A stretch of DNA of 64,000 nt from [Actinomadura] parvosata subsp. kistnae (GCF_900323885.1 NZ_OOHJ01000005.1:1-64000); one strand, 5' to 3'. Numbered from the stretch's first letter, positions 45,072-54,576 are shown. Notes: generated by a model from the sequence alone, not told the origin. Numbers and translations are program-made.

Positions 45072-46156
45072 CGAAGATCGTCAGCGCCGCCGCCTTCCTG
45101 GTGGACATCCCCGTCGAGACCGAGCGCACGGACGCCGTGCAGGCGTTCGTCAAGCAGGAGACCGTGTTCGTGGAGCTGCGCACGGACGACGGGCTCACCG
45201 GCACCGGCTACTCCTACACGATCGGCACCGGCGGCCGGGCCGTGCTGTCGATGCTGCGCGACCACCTGCTGCCCCTGCTCGACGGCCGTGACGCGCGCGA
45301 GGTGGAGGCGGTCTGGCGGGAGTTGTTCGCCGTCACGCGCGCCACGACGGTCGGCGCGATCACGTCCCTGGCGCTGGCCGCCGTCGACACCGCGCTGTGG
45401 GACTTGCGCTGCCTGCGCGCCGGCGAGCCGCTGTGGCGCCTGGCCGGCGGCTTCCGCCGCGCCGTGCCCGTGTACGACACCGAGGGCGGCTGGCTGCACC
45501 TGCCCACCGAGGACCTGGTGCGCGGCGCGCTGGCGGCCAGGGACGCGGGCCTGCGCGGGGTCAAGCTCAAGATCGGACGGCCGCGCGCCGAGGAGGACGC
45601 CGAACGGGTGGCCGCCGTCCGCGAGGCCGTCGGCCCCGGCATGGACATCATGGTGGACGCGAACCAGTCCATGACGTACGCGGAGGCCAGGCGGCGCGCG
45701 CACGCGCTGGAGCCGTACGCGGTGAGCTTCTTCGAGGAGCCGCTGCCGGCCGACGACGTGCAGGGGCACCGGGAGCTGGCCAGGTCCACCTCCATCCCGG
45801 TGGCGGTGGGGGAGTCGCTGTACTCGGTCGGGCAGTTCCGCGACTACCTGGCCCGCGGCGCGGCCTCGGTGGTGCAGGCGGACGTGGCCAGGGTGGGCGG
45901 CATCACGCCGTGGCTCAAGGTGGCCCACCTGGCGGAGGCGTTCAACGTGGCGCTGTGCCCGCATTTCCTGATGGAGCTGCACGTCAGCCTGGTCGCGGCG
46001 GTGCCGGCCGGCACGTACGTGGAGCACATCCCGCAGCTGCGCGCCGTCACCCTGACCGAGATGACCGTCGAGGACGGCCACGCCGTCGCCCCCGACGTGC
46101 CCGGCCTCGGCATCGCCTGGGACCGCGACGCGATGGACGATCTCCGCGTGGCCTAG
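45068..46156 (+). CDS. Enolase-superfamily (mandelate racemase-type) dehydratase
   Basis: 362-residue member of the mandelate racemase subgroup. Active-site Lys in VKLKIG (KxK), metal ligands Asp in DANQS, Glu in FFEEPLP and Glu in VGESLY, and the distal base His in CPHFLMELH are present. Such enzymes dehydrate aldonic or aldaric acids. With the ACS transporter and GntR regulator it forms a sugar-acid utilisation unit; the exact acid cannot be assigned. GTG start overlapping the previous stop. Confidence 0.88.
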   Translation: MTKIVSAAAFLVDIPVETERTDAVQAFVKQETVFVELRTDDGLTGTGYSYTIGTGGRAVLSMLRDHLLPLLDGRDAREVEAVWRELFAVTRATTVGAITSLALAAVDTALWDLRCLRAGEPLWRLAGGFRRAVPVYDTEGGWLHLPTEDLVRGALAARDAGLRGVKLKIGRPRAEEDAERVAAVREAVGPGMDIMVDANQSMTYAEARRRAHALEPYAVSFFEEPLPADDVQGHRELARSTSIPVAVGESLYSVGQFRDYLARGAASVVQADVARVGGITPWLKVAHLAEAFNVALCPHFLMELHVSLVAAVPAGTYVEHIPQLRAVTLTEMTVEDGHAVAPDVPGLGIAWDRDAMDDLRVA

Positions 46157-46193
46157 CCGCCCCCGCCTGAAGCAACTGCCGCCCAAAAGGCCC

Positions 46194-47594
46194 TCAGCAG
46201 ATCACGGCTTTCGCATCGGCCGCGAGCGGGAGCCGCAGGACGAACCGGGCGCCGCGCCCGTGGCTGTCCTCCAGGCGGAGCGAGCCCCCGTGCGCCTGCG
46301 CGATCTGCCGGGCGATCGCCAGCCCCAGCCCGGTCCCGCCGGCGTCCCGGTCGCGGGCGGTGTCGAGGCGGGCGAAGCGCTGGAAGACCAGCTCGCGCTT
46401 GTCCGCCTCGATCCCCGGCCCGTCGTCGATCACCTCCAGCCGGGCGACGCCGTTCGGGGAGCGCACGCTGTCCTGCTCGGCAGGGCTCTCCCGGCGCACG
46501 ACGAGGGTGACGGTGGAGGCGGCGTGCCGTTCGGCGTTGTCGAGCAGGCTGGTGAGCAGGCGGGACAGCCCGGCCTGCTCGCCGTCGACCACGATGCCGG
46601 GCTGCAGTTCGTACGAGAAGCTCTTGCGCGTGCCGGCCCGGCCGCGGCACTGGGCGGTGACGAGCGCGGCCAGGTCGATCGGCTCGCAGGTCAGCGGGTG
46701 GTGCGCCTCCAGCCGGGCGATGGTCAGCAGGTCGCCGACGATGGCCTCGATCCGGTCGAGGCTGCCCAGCACCGCGGTGCCGAGCTTGGTCACGGTGGTG
46801 TCGTCGGGCGCGTACAGGGCGTCCTCCACCTCGGTGCGGATGGCCGCGATCGGGGTGCGCAGCTCGTGGGAGGCGTCGGAGGTGAAGTGGCGCTGCTGGC
46901 CCAGCGCGGCGTGCAGCCTGGCCAGGGTACGGTTCACGCTGACGGCCAGGTCGTAGATCTCGTCGCGGCCGGGCGGCAGGGGCACCCGGCGCTCGGGGCA
47001 GGTGTCGCTGACCGTGTCGAGCTCCGCGCGGATGGCCGTCACCGGCCTGAGCGCGGTGGTGACGATGCGGTGGCCGAGGATGGTGATCGCCACGGCCATG
47101 AGGGTCGCCGCGCCGAGCACGGTCGCGGCCAGCCACGGGGTGACGTAGGGCGGCACGGTCGGGCCCGAGCTGTAGACGATCCAGTCCTGCCCCTGCCGGT
47201 AGGCCGACTGCGCGACCACGATGTGGCAGTCTCCGCCGGGGAAGACCCCGCCGCACACGACCCCGGTGGACATGGCCCGGGGGATGGGGGTGAAGCCGGC
47301 CATCGGCGGCCGGCCCCGTAGCTGCGGGGTGGAGGCGACGACGACGCCGCTCGGGTTGACGACCTGCACGTTCCGGTCGGCGTGCTCGACCTGCGGCGGA
47401 CGGATCCCGTCGTGCTCCAGCTCGTGCGCCACCCGGCCCCCGTCGGCGGCGATCTCGCTCGTACGGTCCTCCGTCGCGTAGCGATGGATGGCGAGCATCA
47501 CCGCGGCGGCCAGCAGGGCGGACAGCAACGCCGCCATCACGCCGGCGAACATCGTGATGCGTCTGGTGATCGGCCAGTCGTGGCGGGCCCTCAT
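46194..47594 (-). CDS. Sensor histidine kinase, no paired response regulator
   Basis: 466-residue membrane kinase. Helices near residues 12-35 and 150-175 flank an extracytoplasmic domain with two Cys (CGGVFPGGDC). HAMP is about 175-225, the phospho-acceptor H-box SDASHELRTPI about 235, then N-box LLDNAERH, G1 IDDGPGI, G2 GGTGLGLAI. The ATG at 47594 is preferred; 47612 is an alternative. No response-regulator gene lies next to it, although such kinases nearly always have one. It follows a second kinase in the same direction. Confidence 0.88.
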   Translation of the reverse strand: MRARHDWPITRRITMFAGVMAALLSALLAAAVMLAIHRYATEDRTSEIAADGGRVAHELEHDGIRPPQVEHADRNVQVVNPSGVVVASTPQLRGRPPMAGFTPIPRAMSTGVVCGGVFPGGDCHIVVAQSAYRQGQDWIVYSSGPTVPPYVTPWLAATVLGAATLMAVAITILGHRIVTTALRPVTAIRAELDTVSDTCPERRVPLPPGRDEIYDLAVSVNRTLARLHAALGQQRHFTSDASHELRTPIAAIRTEVEDALYAPDDTTVTKLGTAVLGSLDRIEAIVGDLLTIARLEAHHPLTCEPIDLAALVTAQCRGRAGTRKSFSYELQPGIVVDGEQAGLSRLLTSLLDNAERHAASTVTLVVRRESPAEQDSVRSPNGVARLEVIDDGPGIEADKRELVFQRFARLDTARDRDAGGTGLGLAIARQIAQAHGGSLRLEDSHGRGARFVLRLPLAADAKAVIC

Positions 47595-47697
47595 GCGCCC
47601 AGTCGAGCACATTCACCGTAGCGGGAGGTGCACGCGGCGTTCTGGGGACGGCATGACCCAGGCCAATACCTCACCAAACCATTGGATCAGCCTCATT

Positions 47698-49101
47698 TCA
47701 CCGCAAAACGCCCGCCGGTTCGGACAGGGGCAGGCGGACCACGAACCGCGCCCCGACCGGGCAGTCCTCGACGTCGAGCGACCCGCCGTGGGCCTCGCAC
47801 GTCTCCCGGCTGATGGCCAGGCCGAGCCCGCTGCCGCCGGGATCGAGCCGCAGCCCCTCCGGCAGCCGGACGAACGGGTCGAAGATCCGTTCCCGATCCT
47901 CGGGGGCGATGCCCGTGCCGTCGTCCTGCACGACCACGACGGCCTGGTCGCCCACCTGCCCGACCGTGACCTCGACCCGGCCGTGGGCGTGGCGCCGCGC
48001 GTTCACCAGGAGGTTGGTCAGCACGCGGCCGAGCTGCACGGCCGAACCCCGCACCACCGGCCGCACGTCCGCGCGCAGCAGGATCGGCACCCTGTCGCCG
48101 GGCAGGCCCGCCACCTCCTCCTCGACCAGGTCGGCCAGGTCGAGGGGCTGGTACTCCGCGGGGCGGGCGTTCTTGACGCGGGTGTAGGCCAGCAGGTCGT
48201 CGATGATCGCCTCAAGGCGTTCCGTGCTGTGCAGCGCGCCCGCCAGGGCGGCGTGCGCGTCCACCTCGCCGGGGTACATCAGCGCCTCCTCCAGCTGCGT
48301 GCGCAGCGCGGTGACCGGCGAGCGCAGCTCGTGGGAGGCCAGCGCGGCGAAGCGGCGGTACGCGTTCACCGCCTTCTCCAGCCGGTCCAGATAGTCGTTG
48401 GAGGCATGGGCGAACTCGGCGATCTCGTCGTCGTGGGCGGGCACCGGCACCCGCATCGCGAGGTCCTTCACCGTGGCCTCGCGCATCGCCGAGCTGATCG
48501 CCCGCACCGGGCGCAGGGTCCGGCCCACCACGACGGCGGTGCCCCAGGCGCCGGCCAGGGAGGCCACCAGGGCCGCGGCGCCGAACCCGACCTCCAGGTA
48601 GCGCCTGCCCAGGGCGACGGGCTCCAGGGCGGCGGCGTAGATGTAGTGCGTCTCGCCCCGCAGCGGGGCGTCGGGCGCCTCGGCGTTCAGGCGCAGCGCC
48701 GTCACGAGGAAGCACCGGCCCTTGCTCCACGACGGGCAGACCGTGAAGTCGCGCATGCCGTCGCCAGGGGCGGGCCTGACCGTGCTCAGCGGCACATGCC
48801 TGACGATGGGCGCGTTGGCCGCCACCACCTGCCCGCGCGAGTTGATGAGCTGCAGGTACATGGCCTGCGCCGTCGGCCTGACCGGTCTGGGCGGCGGGAC
48901 GTAGCCGGGCCGCATCCTGCTGACCCAGTCGACCACGGCCATGTGCAGGTGATCGGTGACGTCCACCCTGATCCGGTGGCGGATGCCGTAGACGGCCAGG
49001 GCGCCGACCGCCGTGAGGGCCGCCAGCAGCAGCGCTCCCACCGTGAGGGCGTAGCGCATGCGAATGGAGCAGGGGAACGGCCGGCGCCGGCTGCTCGGCA
49101 C
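47698..49101 (-). CDS. Second sensor histidine kinase, no paired response regulator
   Basis: 467 residues with the same architecture as the downstream kinase: helices near 15-38 and 160-185, an extracytoplasmic part with two Cys (VCPSWSKGRC), HAMP, H-box ALASHELRSPV, N-box LLVNARRH, G1 QDDGTGI, G2 GGSGLGLAI. The two kinases share domain order and residue patterns, suggesting tandem duplication. The gap to the next kinase is about 100 bp. No receiver-domain gene exists on either side. Confidence 0.88.
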   Translation of the reverse strand: MPSSRRRPFPCSIRMRYALTVGALLLAALTAVGALAVYGIRHRIRVDVTDHLHMAVVDWVSRMRPGYVPPPRPVRPTAQAMYLQLINSRGQVVAANAPIVRHVPLSTVRPAPGDGMRDFTVCPSWSKGRCFLVTALRLNAEAPDAPLRGETHYIYAAALEPVALGRRYLEVGFGAAALVASLAGAWGTAVVVGRTLRPVRAISSAMREATVKDLAMRVPVPAHDDEIAEFAHASNDYLDRLEKAVNAYRRFAALASHELRSPVTALRTQLEEALMYPGEVDAHAALAGALHSTERLEAIIDDLLAYTRVKNARPAEYQPLDLADLVEEEVAGLPGDRVPILLRADVRPVVRGSAVQLGRVLTNLLVNARRHAHGRVEVTVGQVGDQAVVVVQDDGTGIAPEDRERIFDPFVRLPEGLRLDPGGSGLGLAISRETCEAHGGSLDVEDCPVGARFVVRLPLSEPAGVLR

Positions 49102-49131
49102 TTTCGCGACAGCGGTCGGGACGCGGGCCGG

Positions 49132-49302
49132 CTACGCGCGCCCGGACCCGTCCTCCGCGTCCGCGGTATGGGCGCGCTTCGGGGTGTCGGGCTCGGACGG
49201 CCGGGGCGCCTCGCTGACGATCCGGTTCGCGGCGCTCCTGTTCTTCAGGTGCTCGGTGTCGTCCTGCCATTGGATCTTGCGGCGTCGGGATGCGTCGGTC
49301 AT
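49132..49302 (-). CDS. Possible small hydrophilic protein
   Basis: 56 codons, ATG at 49302, very hydrophilic (RRRKIQWQDDTEHLKNR, then Pro/Ser-rich). It lies 30 bp upstream of the second kinase in the same direction. No clear ribosome site and no family recognised. Weak evidence; may be a leader region instead. Confidence 0.35.
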   Translation of the reverse strand: MTDASRRRKIQWQDDTEHLKNRSAANRIVSEAPRPSEPDTPKRAHTADAEDGSGRA

Positions 49303-49380
49303 GGCTGAAACCGTAGCGGCGTGATCTTCAACGCTCGGTAACGCGCGGCCCCGCCTTCGGTGTCGGGGCGGGCTAAGGCG

Positions 49381-49409
49381 TTGACACTCTTGGCTAAAGC
49401 CCTTAGCCT
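49381..49409 (+). promoter_or_regulatory. Promoter with embedded operator, probably leaderless
   Basis: TTGACA at 49381-49386, 17-nt spacer, TAGCCT at 49404-49409. A GGCTAA/TTAGCC inverted repeat (49392-49408) sits in the spacer and -10. Transcription would start near 49417, where an ATG stands, so the mRNA is probably leaderless. The TetR protein encoded at 50261 is the obvious ligand of the operator. Confidence 0.65.
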
Positions 49410-49416
49410 CATGGCT

Positions 49417-50268
49417 ATGAACATGAACCGCGTGACCGAGTTCCTCGAAGTGGACGGCGGCCGGATCGCCTACGACGTGACCGGGCAGGGCCCGCTCATC
49501 GTGCTGGCCCCCGGCATGGGCAACAACAGGGCGGCCTTCCACCCGATGGCGGCCGAGCTGGCCGCGGCCGGATTCCGGGTCGCCACCACCGATTTGCGCG
49601 GTCATGGCGAGTCCAGCGACGAGTGGCCGTCCTACACGCGCGCCGACGTCGCCGGTGACCTGCTCGCCCTGGTCAAGCACCTGGGCGGGCCCGCCGCCAT
49701 CGTGGGCCACTCCTTCACCGGCGGCTCCGCCACCATCGCGGCGGCCCAGGAGCCCGACCTGGTCACCGCCATCGTGGAGTTCGCCCCGTTCACCCGCGTC
49801 CAGAAGATGAACCTGGGCGGCATGTTCTCCAACGCCCGCTACCGCAAGGGCACGACCCTGCTCATGGGCGCCATCCTGCTGCGCAACGTCGGGCTGTGGA
49901 AGCGTTACCTCGACCACGCCTACCCGGGCGCCAAGCCCGCCGGCTACGCCGAGAGCGTCGCCGCGCTGGAGGCCGACCTGCGCAAGCCGGGGCGGATGGC
50001 GGTGGTCGGCCGGTTCGGCCTCGTCCCGGCCGCCGACGCCGAGGCCCGGCTCGCCGACGTCCGGTGCCCGGCCCTGATCGTCATGGGCGCGCTCGACCCC
50101 GACTGGGCCGACCCCCGCGCCGAGGGCGAGGCCATCGTGGCGGCCATGCAGCCCGGCATCGGCCGCCTCCACATGGTCGAAGGGGCCGGCCATTACCCGC
50201 ACGCCCAGTTCCCGCACGAGATGGCCGAGGTCGTCCTGGACTTCCTGGGAGCCGGGCCGCGTGGGTAG
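49417..50268 (+). CDS. Alpha/beta hydrolase controlled by TetR
   Basis: 283-residue alpha/beta hydrolase: oxyanion strand VLAPGMGNN, nucleophile Ser in GHSFTGGS, acid in MGALDPDWADP, His in GAGHYPHAQFP. Several ATGs are clustered (49411, 49417, 49423). 49417 is chosen because the mapped promoter would start there and no ribosome site exists. Its stop overlaps the TetR gene start by 8 bp, giving a self-regulated hydrolase-TetR operon that continues into a DUF1838 gene. Confidence 0.85.
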   Translation: MNMNRVTEFLEVDGGRIAYDVTGQGPLIVLAPGMGNNRAAFHPMAAELAAAGFRVATTDLRGHGESSDEWPSYTRADVAGDLLALVKHLGGPAAIVGHSFTGGSATIAAAQEPDLVTAIVEFAPFTRVQKMNLGGMFSNARYRKGTTLLMGAILLRNVGLWKRYLDHAYPGAKPAGYAESVAALEADLRKPGRMAVVGRFGLVPAADAEARLADVRCPALIVMGALDPDWADPRAEGEAIVAAMQPGIGRLHMVEGAGHYPHAQFPHEMAEVVLDFLGAGPRG

Positions 50269-50839
50269 GGGGGCACTGTCGCCGGACACGATCGTGGACC
50301 TGGCGCTGGGCCTCATCGACGAAGGCGGGCCCGCGGCGCTGACGCTGTCCGCGGTGGCCGGCGCCGCCGGCGTCGCACCGCCGTCGCTGTACAAGCACGT
50401 GCGCAACCTCGCCGAGCTGCGCGCGCTGGTCTCCGCCCGCGTCCTGACCGAGATCGCGGAGCAGGTCGGCGAGGCCGTGCTCGGCCGCTCCGGCGACGAG
50501 GCGGTCCGCGCGCTCATGACCGCGTGGCGCGCCTACGTACGCCGCCACCCCAACCGCTACGCCGTGCTCATCCACGCGCCCGAGCCGCAATCCGCCGAAG
50601 CCGGAGCCCGCCTGCTCACCATCGCCTCCGCCGCCCTGCGCGCCTACGGGATGAAGGACTCCGCGGCCATCCACGCGATCCGCTGCCTGCGCGCCGCCGT
50701 CCACGGCTTCGCCGTCCTGGAGGCCGAGGGCGGGTTCGGCCTGCCGGAGGACCTGAACGAGAGCTACGATCTGCTGATCCACATGGTGATCGCCGGGCTG
50801 CACGCCAGCGCCGCCCCCGGCACGAAAGGCCTGCCGTGA
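50261..50839 (+). CDS. TetR-family regulator (WHG-type C-terminus)
   Basis: 192 residues: HTH at about residues 10-55 (LSAVAGAAGVAPPSLYKHV) and a C-terminal domain of the TetR_C WHG kind (AIRCLRAAVHGFAVLEAEGGFGLPEDLNES shortened; core LRAAVHGFAVLE). GTG start overlapping the hydrolase stop; stop overlapping the next GTG. It probably represses the operon through the palindrome at 49392-49408. Confidence 0.88.
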   Translation: MGRGALSPDTIVDLALGLIDEGGPAALTLSAVAGAAGVAPPSLYKHVRNLAELRALVSARVLTEIAEQVGEAVLGRSGDEAVRALMTAWRAYVRRHPNRYAVLIHAPEPQSAEAGARLLTIASAALRAYGMKDSAAIHAIRCLRAAVHGFAVLEAEGGFGLPEDLNESYDLLIHMVIAGLHASAAPGTKGLP

Positions 50840-51816
50840 TCAGAAGACGTCCCACGGGGCTGCTGGCCCCGATCGCCCTCCTCCTCGGCGCCGGCGCCCC
50901 GGGCGCGGCCGCGCACGACGGGACCCCGGCCCCCACGGACCCCGGCCCCGTCTACGCCACCGTCACCGACCCGAGCGCCAAGCTGTCCTTACAGACGTTC
51001 GGCCGCCCCGACGGCAAGGACATGGTGTTCCGCATCTCCGGTGCGGTGTACGCCAACGTCGAGGGCAACAGCCTCGACCCGGCGATCCGGCACGGCCAGA
51101 AGCTGTTCAACATCGAGGGGTACAACATCCGGCGGCTCCACCGCGTCCCCGGCACCAACCAGCTCTACCAGCTCTCCCGCGAGATCGTCTTCTACACCGA
51201 CCCGGCCGACCCGCAGCGGATCGTGCGCGAGTGGAAGAACCCCGTCGACGGCAGGACGTACCCGGTCGTCCCCATCAACAACGACACCGTCACCTTCGGC
51301 CCCTTCACCATCACCCCCTCCTACGCCGGCCCGCCCACGCGACGGCTGCACGACGAGACGGTGTGGACCAGCGACATCCCCGTGCGCACGAACTTCGCCG
51401 GCACGCTCGGCGAGTCCTTCGGCCTGACCGGCGGCGTGTACGCGGCCCAGGAGATGTTCGACTTCTCCGTGGACCGGCGCGAGGTGGCCGCCCGCACCGG
51501 CCCGCGCGTCCCGGCCGGCGCCATGAAGACGAAGATCAGCTGGGCAAGGACCAGCCCGTGGGCGCCGTTCATGTGCCTGGCGGAGAGCGACGTGCGCGGC
51601 CAGCTCACCTACCACGCCCGTAGCTGGTCACTGGACTCCTACGCCCAGGTCGAGCCGTGGCTGCGCGCCGAGATCGACGCGAACCACCCGCTGTACCGGG
51701 CCGCCCCCACCGAGCCGGGGCCGAGCGAGAACTCCTGGACGTCCTTCTACAACAAGCAGCTCGGCAAGGGCATCACCACGTGGGCGGCCTGGTGCGCCGC
51801 CAACGGTCGCCCCTGA
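50836..51816 (+). CDS. Exported DUF1838-family protein
   Basis: 326 residues. An N-terminal signal peptide (RRPTGLLAPIALLLGAG, cleavage near AAA-HDG) precedes a DUF1838 domain (DMVFRISGAVYANVEG, LFNIEGYNIRRL, PWAPFMCLAESDVRGQLTYH). Function of the family unknown. GTGA overlap with the TetR gene places it in the hydrolase operon, so it is likely induced together with that enzyme. Confidence 0.82.
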   Translation: MIRRRPTGLLAPIALLLGAGAPGAAAHDGTPAPTDPGPVYATVTDPSAKLSLQTFGRPDGKDMVFRISGAVYANVEGNSLDPAIRHGQKLFNIEGYNIRRLHRVPGTNQLYQLSREIVFYTDPADPQRIVREWKNPVDGRTYPVVPINNDTVTFGPFTITPSYAGPPTRRLHDETVWTSDIPVRTNFAGTLGESFGLTGGVYAAQEMFDFSVDRREVAARTGPRVPAGAMKTKISWARTSPWAPFMCLAESDVRGQLTYHARSWSLDSYAQVEPWLRAEIDANHPLYRAAPTEPGPSENSWTSFYNKQLGKGITTWAAWCAANGRP

Positions 51817-51868
51817 CCGCGCCGACCTCGGCGCCGGTGCTTCTGACCTCGTACGGCAAGCTGAGGGC

Positions 51869-52972
51869 ATGATGCCGCGCATCGACCTGCCGGACGTGGA
51901 CGCGCTGGAGCGGGGCGTCGCCGTGCTCGGCTCGGGCGGCGGCGGCGACAGCCGCACCGCCGCCACGCTGCTGCGCCGCCGGCTGGCCGACGGCCTGGAC
52001 GTCGCCGTGCGGCCGCTCACCTCCCTGCCGCCGGACGCGCGGGTCGTGCCCGTCGGCGTGGTCGGCGCCACCGCCGTCTTCGCCGAGAAGCTGCCCGGCG
52101 GCCACGAGGTCGCCGCCGCCGTCGAAGCCATCCAGCGCTGGACGGGCGAGCGCGCCGACGCGCTGGTCTCCATCGAGATCGGCGGGCTCAACGGCGTCCT
52201 GCCGCTGGTCGCCGCCTGCGACCTGGAGCTCGGCGCGGTGGACGCCGACCTGTCCGGACGCGGCCTGCCCCGCCTCGACCAGCTCTCCCTCGCCGCCGCC
52301 GGCCGCCCGCTCACCCCGGCCGCGCTCGCCGAGCCGAGCGGGCAGGTCATCGTCCAGGGCACCGGCGCGCCCGCCGACCTGGAGCGCACCGCCCGCACCT
52401 TCCTGCCCGCCGCCGGCGGCTGGGCCGCCCTCGCCCTCGCGCCCGTCCCCGCCCGCGAGCTGGCCGCCTCCTGCGTGACCGGCTCCGTGTCCGGCGCGGT
52501 ACGGCTCGGCCGCCGCATCCTCGCCCTGGGCGAGTCGCCCGACCCCGAACGCCTGGCCGCCGCCACCGGAGGCCGGGTGCTGTCCGTGGGGCGCGTGGTC
52601 GAGGTCACCCGGCGGCCCGGCCCCGAGGTGCACGGGCGGCCGGGGTTCGCGCGCGGCAGCGTCACGCTGGCCGGGCACCGGTCGGGGGAGCTGCTGCGGG
52701 TCGAGATGGAGAACGAGTACCTGCTCGCCCTGCGCGACGGGCTGGTGGTGGCGTCCACGCCGGACGTGATCGCGGTGCTGGACCGGCGGACCGGGGTGCC
52801 GATCGCGGGCGACACGGTACGGGTGGGGATGGAGGTCATGGTGCTGCAGGTGGCGATCTCGCCGTTCTGGACCGATCCGCGCAGGATCGCCGTCCTCGCA
52901 CCCCGCGCCTACGGGCTCGACTCCGACCCCGTCCTGCTGGAGCGGGGGGATCGTCCGGAGGTGCCCGGATGA
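51869..52972 (+). CDS. Third DUF917-family protein
   Basis: 367 residues of DUF917 type (GVAVLGSGGGGDSRTA, SIEIGGLNGVLPLVAACDLELGA shortened; VDADLSGRGLPRL, GFARGSVTLAG, MENEYLLALRDG). It is more diverged than the two paralogues at 35669 and 36973: the DADGMGRAFPE block reads DADLSGRGLPR. The ATG follows 52 bp after the DUF1838 stop, and its stop overlaps the PucR start (ATGA), so it is coupled to that regulator. Confidence 0.83.
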   Translation: MMPRIDLPDVDALERGVAVLGSGGGGDSRTAATLLRRRLADGLDVAVRPLTSLPPDARVVPVGVVGATAVFAEKLPGGHEVAAAVEAIQRWTGERADALVSIEIGGLNGVLPLVAACDLELGAVDADLSGRGLPRLDQLSLAAAGRPLTPAALAEPSGQVIVQGTGAPADLERTARTFLPAAGGWAALALAPVPARELAASCVTGSVSGAVRLGRRILALGESPDPERLAAATGGRVLSVGRVVEVTRRPGPEVHGRPGFARGSVTLAGHRSGELLRVEMENEYLLALRDGLVVASTPDVIAVLDRRTGVPIAGDTVRVGMEVMVLQVAISPFWTDPRRIAVLAPRAYGLDSDPVLLERGDRPEVPG

Positions 52973-54576
52973 CCAGCGTGCGCAGGCTGCTGGCGCTGCC
53001 CGAGTGGAGCGGCCGGGTGCGGGTGCTCGCCGGGGCGGCCGGGCTCGACGCGCCGGTACGCGCCGTCCGGCCCATCGCCGACCCGGGAGCCGCCGAGGCC
53101 GTCGCCGCCGACGAGCTGATCATCGTCACCGCCCCGCCCCAGCCCGCCGACTGGCGCCTGGACGCGTTGCTGCGCCGGGTCGTGGACGCGGGCGGCGCCG
53201 GCATCCTCGTCCCCTGCGCCACCCGACCGGCCACCGCCCGGACGGCGGGTGGCGGGTCGCAGGCGGGCCCCGGGACGTCGGCGGGCGGCAGGGCGTCGGA
53301 GCCCGCGGAGGTGTCGCGGGCGACGCTGCTCCTGGCCGAACGCCTCGGGCTGCCGCTGCTCGGCGCCTTCAGCGGGGACCCGCTGGACCTCGTGGTCGCG
53401 GCGCGGTTGCTGCTCGCCGAGCCCGAGATCGACCGGGCCCGCCTCGTGCTGGCCGCGCACCGCGCCTTCGACAACCGCACCCACACCCCCGAGGACGTGG
53501 TGCGCAGGCTGGAGGACCTGCTCAGGGTGCCGGTGGCGCTGCTCGACGACCGGGGACAGCCGCTGGCGGGGGAGATCGCCGAGCCCGGGCAGGTGCGCGT
53601 GGACGAGTTCGTCCCGCAGCGGGTGGAGCTGGCCGACGGGGTGCTCCTGGCGCACCCGGCGCTGCTGCCGCACCCCGCGCGCCCGACGCTGTGGCTGGTG
53701 GCCGAGCTGCGCGGCACGGCGGCGGCCAGGGCCGAGATCGTGCCGCCCGCCCTGGCCGTGGCGGCCGCGGCGGTGCAGCGCTGGCTGCTGGCCCACCGCC
53801 TGGAGCTGGAGCGCGACGCCCGCGCCCGCACCGCGCTGCTGGGCGACCTGCTGCGCGTGGACGCCGAGCCGTCGGCCCAGCTCCGCCGGCGGGTGGCGGA
53901 CGCGGGCTGGCAGCTCGGCGGCTGGCACGTCGGCCTGCGCATCGGCGCGGTCCCCACGCTCGACCTGGTGCCGTACACGGCGGAGATCTCCCGCGTGCTG
54001 CGCGCCGAGGGCGTCGAGGCCGTGGTGGTGGAGCACGGTGAGGGCTGGACGGGCTGGACGACGTTCGCCCAGGAGCCCACCCCGGCGCGGGTGCGGGCCC
54101 TGGCGGCCCGGCTGCGCGCCGCCCACCGCAAGCTGCGCGGCTCGATCGCCGACCACATGGGGGTGGGCCGCCCGCACCCGTGGCCGGAGGGACTGGCGGG
54201 CACGGTCGCGGAGGCCACGGACGCGGCCAGGCTCGCCGCGACCCGCCCCGAGGCGGGCTACTTCCTCCAGGTGGACCAGCTCGGGATGGCGCAGCTCCTG
54301 CTGGAGTGGACCAGGACGGACACCTTCGAGCCCGCCGCCCGCGCGTTGCTCGCGCCCCTGCGCGACCAGCCCGGCGACCTGATCCGCACGCTGTCGGCCT
54401 ACCTGGACGCGGAGTCGTCGATCGCGGAGACCGCCGCCGTGCTGGGCGTGCACCGCAACACGGTGACGGCCCGCATCGACCGCGTGGAACGGCTCCTCGG
54501 CGTGGACCTCGGCCACCGGGACGAACGCCTGGCCCTCCACCTGGCCTGCCGCACCGTCACCCTCCCGGGACGCTAG
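52969..54576 (+). CDS. PucR-family transcriptional regulator
   Basis: 535 residues: an N-terminal PucR-type domain (VRRLLALPEWSGRVRVLAGA, DELIIVTAPPQ), a GGDEF-like middle region, and the C-terminal PucR HTH (SIAETAAVLGVHRNTVTARIDRV). PucR proteins act on purine and amide nitrogen genes. Coupling with a DUF917 gene fits the pairing of DUF917 with a permease and HyuA elsewhere in the window. A low-complexity segment lies at about residues 85-110. Converges on the LacI gene with both stops on one CTAG. Confidence 0.88.
   Translation: MTSVRRLLALPEWSGRVRVLAGAAGLDAPVRAVRPIADPGAAEAVAADELIIVTAPPQPADWRLDALLRRVVDAGGAGILVPCATRPATARTAGGGSQAGPGTSAGGRASEPAEVSRATLLLAERLGLPLLGAFSGDPLDLVVAARLLLAEPEIDRARLVLAAHRAFDNRTHTPEDVVRRLEDLLRVPVALLDDRGQPLAGEIAEPGQVRVDEFVPQRVELADGVLLAHPALLPHPARPTLWLVAELRGTAAARAEIVPPALAVAAAAVQRWLLAHRLELERDARARTALLGDLLRVDAEPSAQLRRRVADAGWQLGGWHVGLRIGAVPTLDLVPYTAEISRVLRAEGVEAVVVEHGEGWTGWTTFAQEPTPARVRALAARLRAAHRKLRGSIADHMGVGRPHPWPEGLAGTVAEATDAARLAATRPEAGYFLQVDQLGMAQLLLEWTRTDTFEPAARALLAPLRDQPGDLIRTLSAYLDAESSIAETAAVLGVHRNTVTARIDRVERLLGVDLGHRDERLALHLACRTVTLPGR

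Noticed and set aside
49058..49324. Plus-strand reading frame opposite the second kinase's 5' end
   Set aside because: No ribosome site and composition typical of antisense frames; the minus-strand 56-codon frame is more plausible but still weak.
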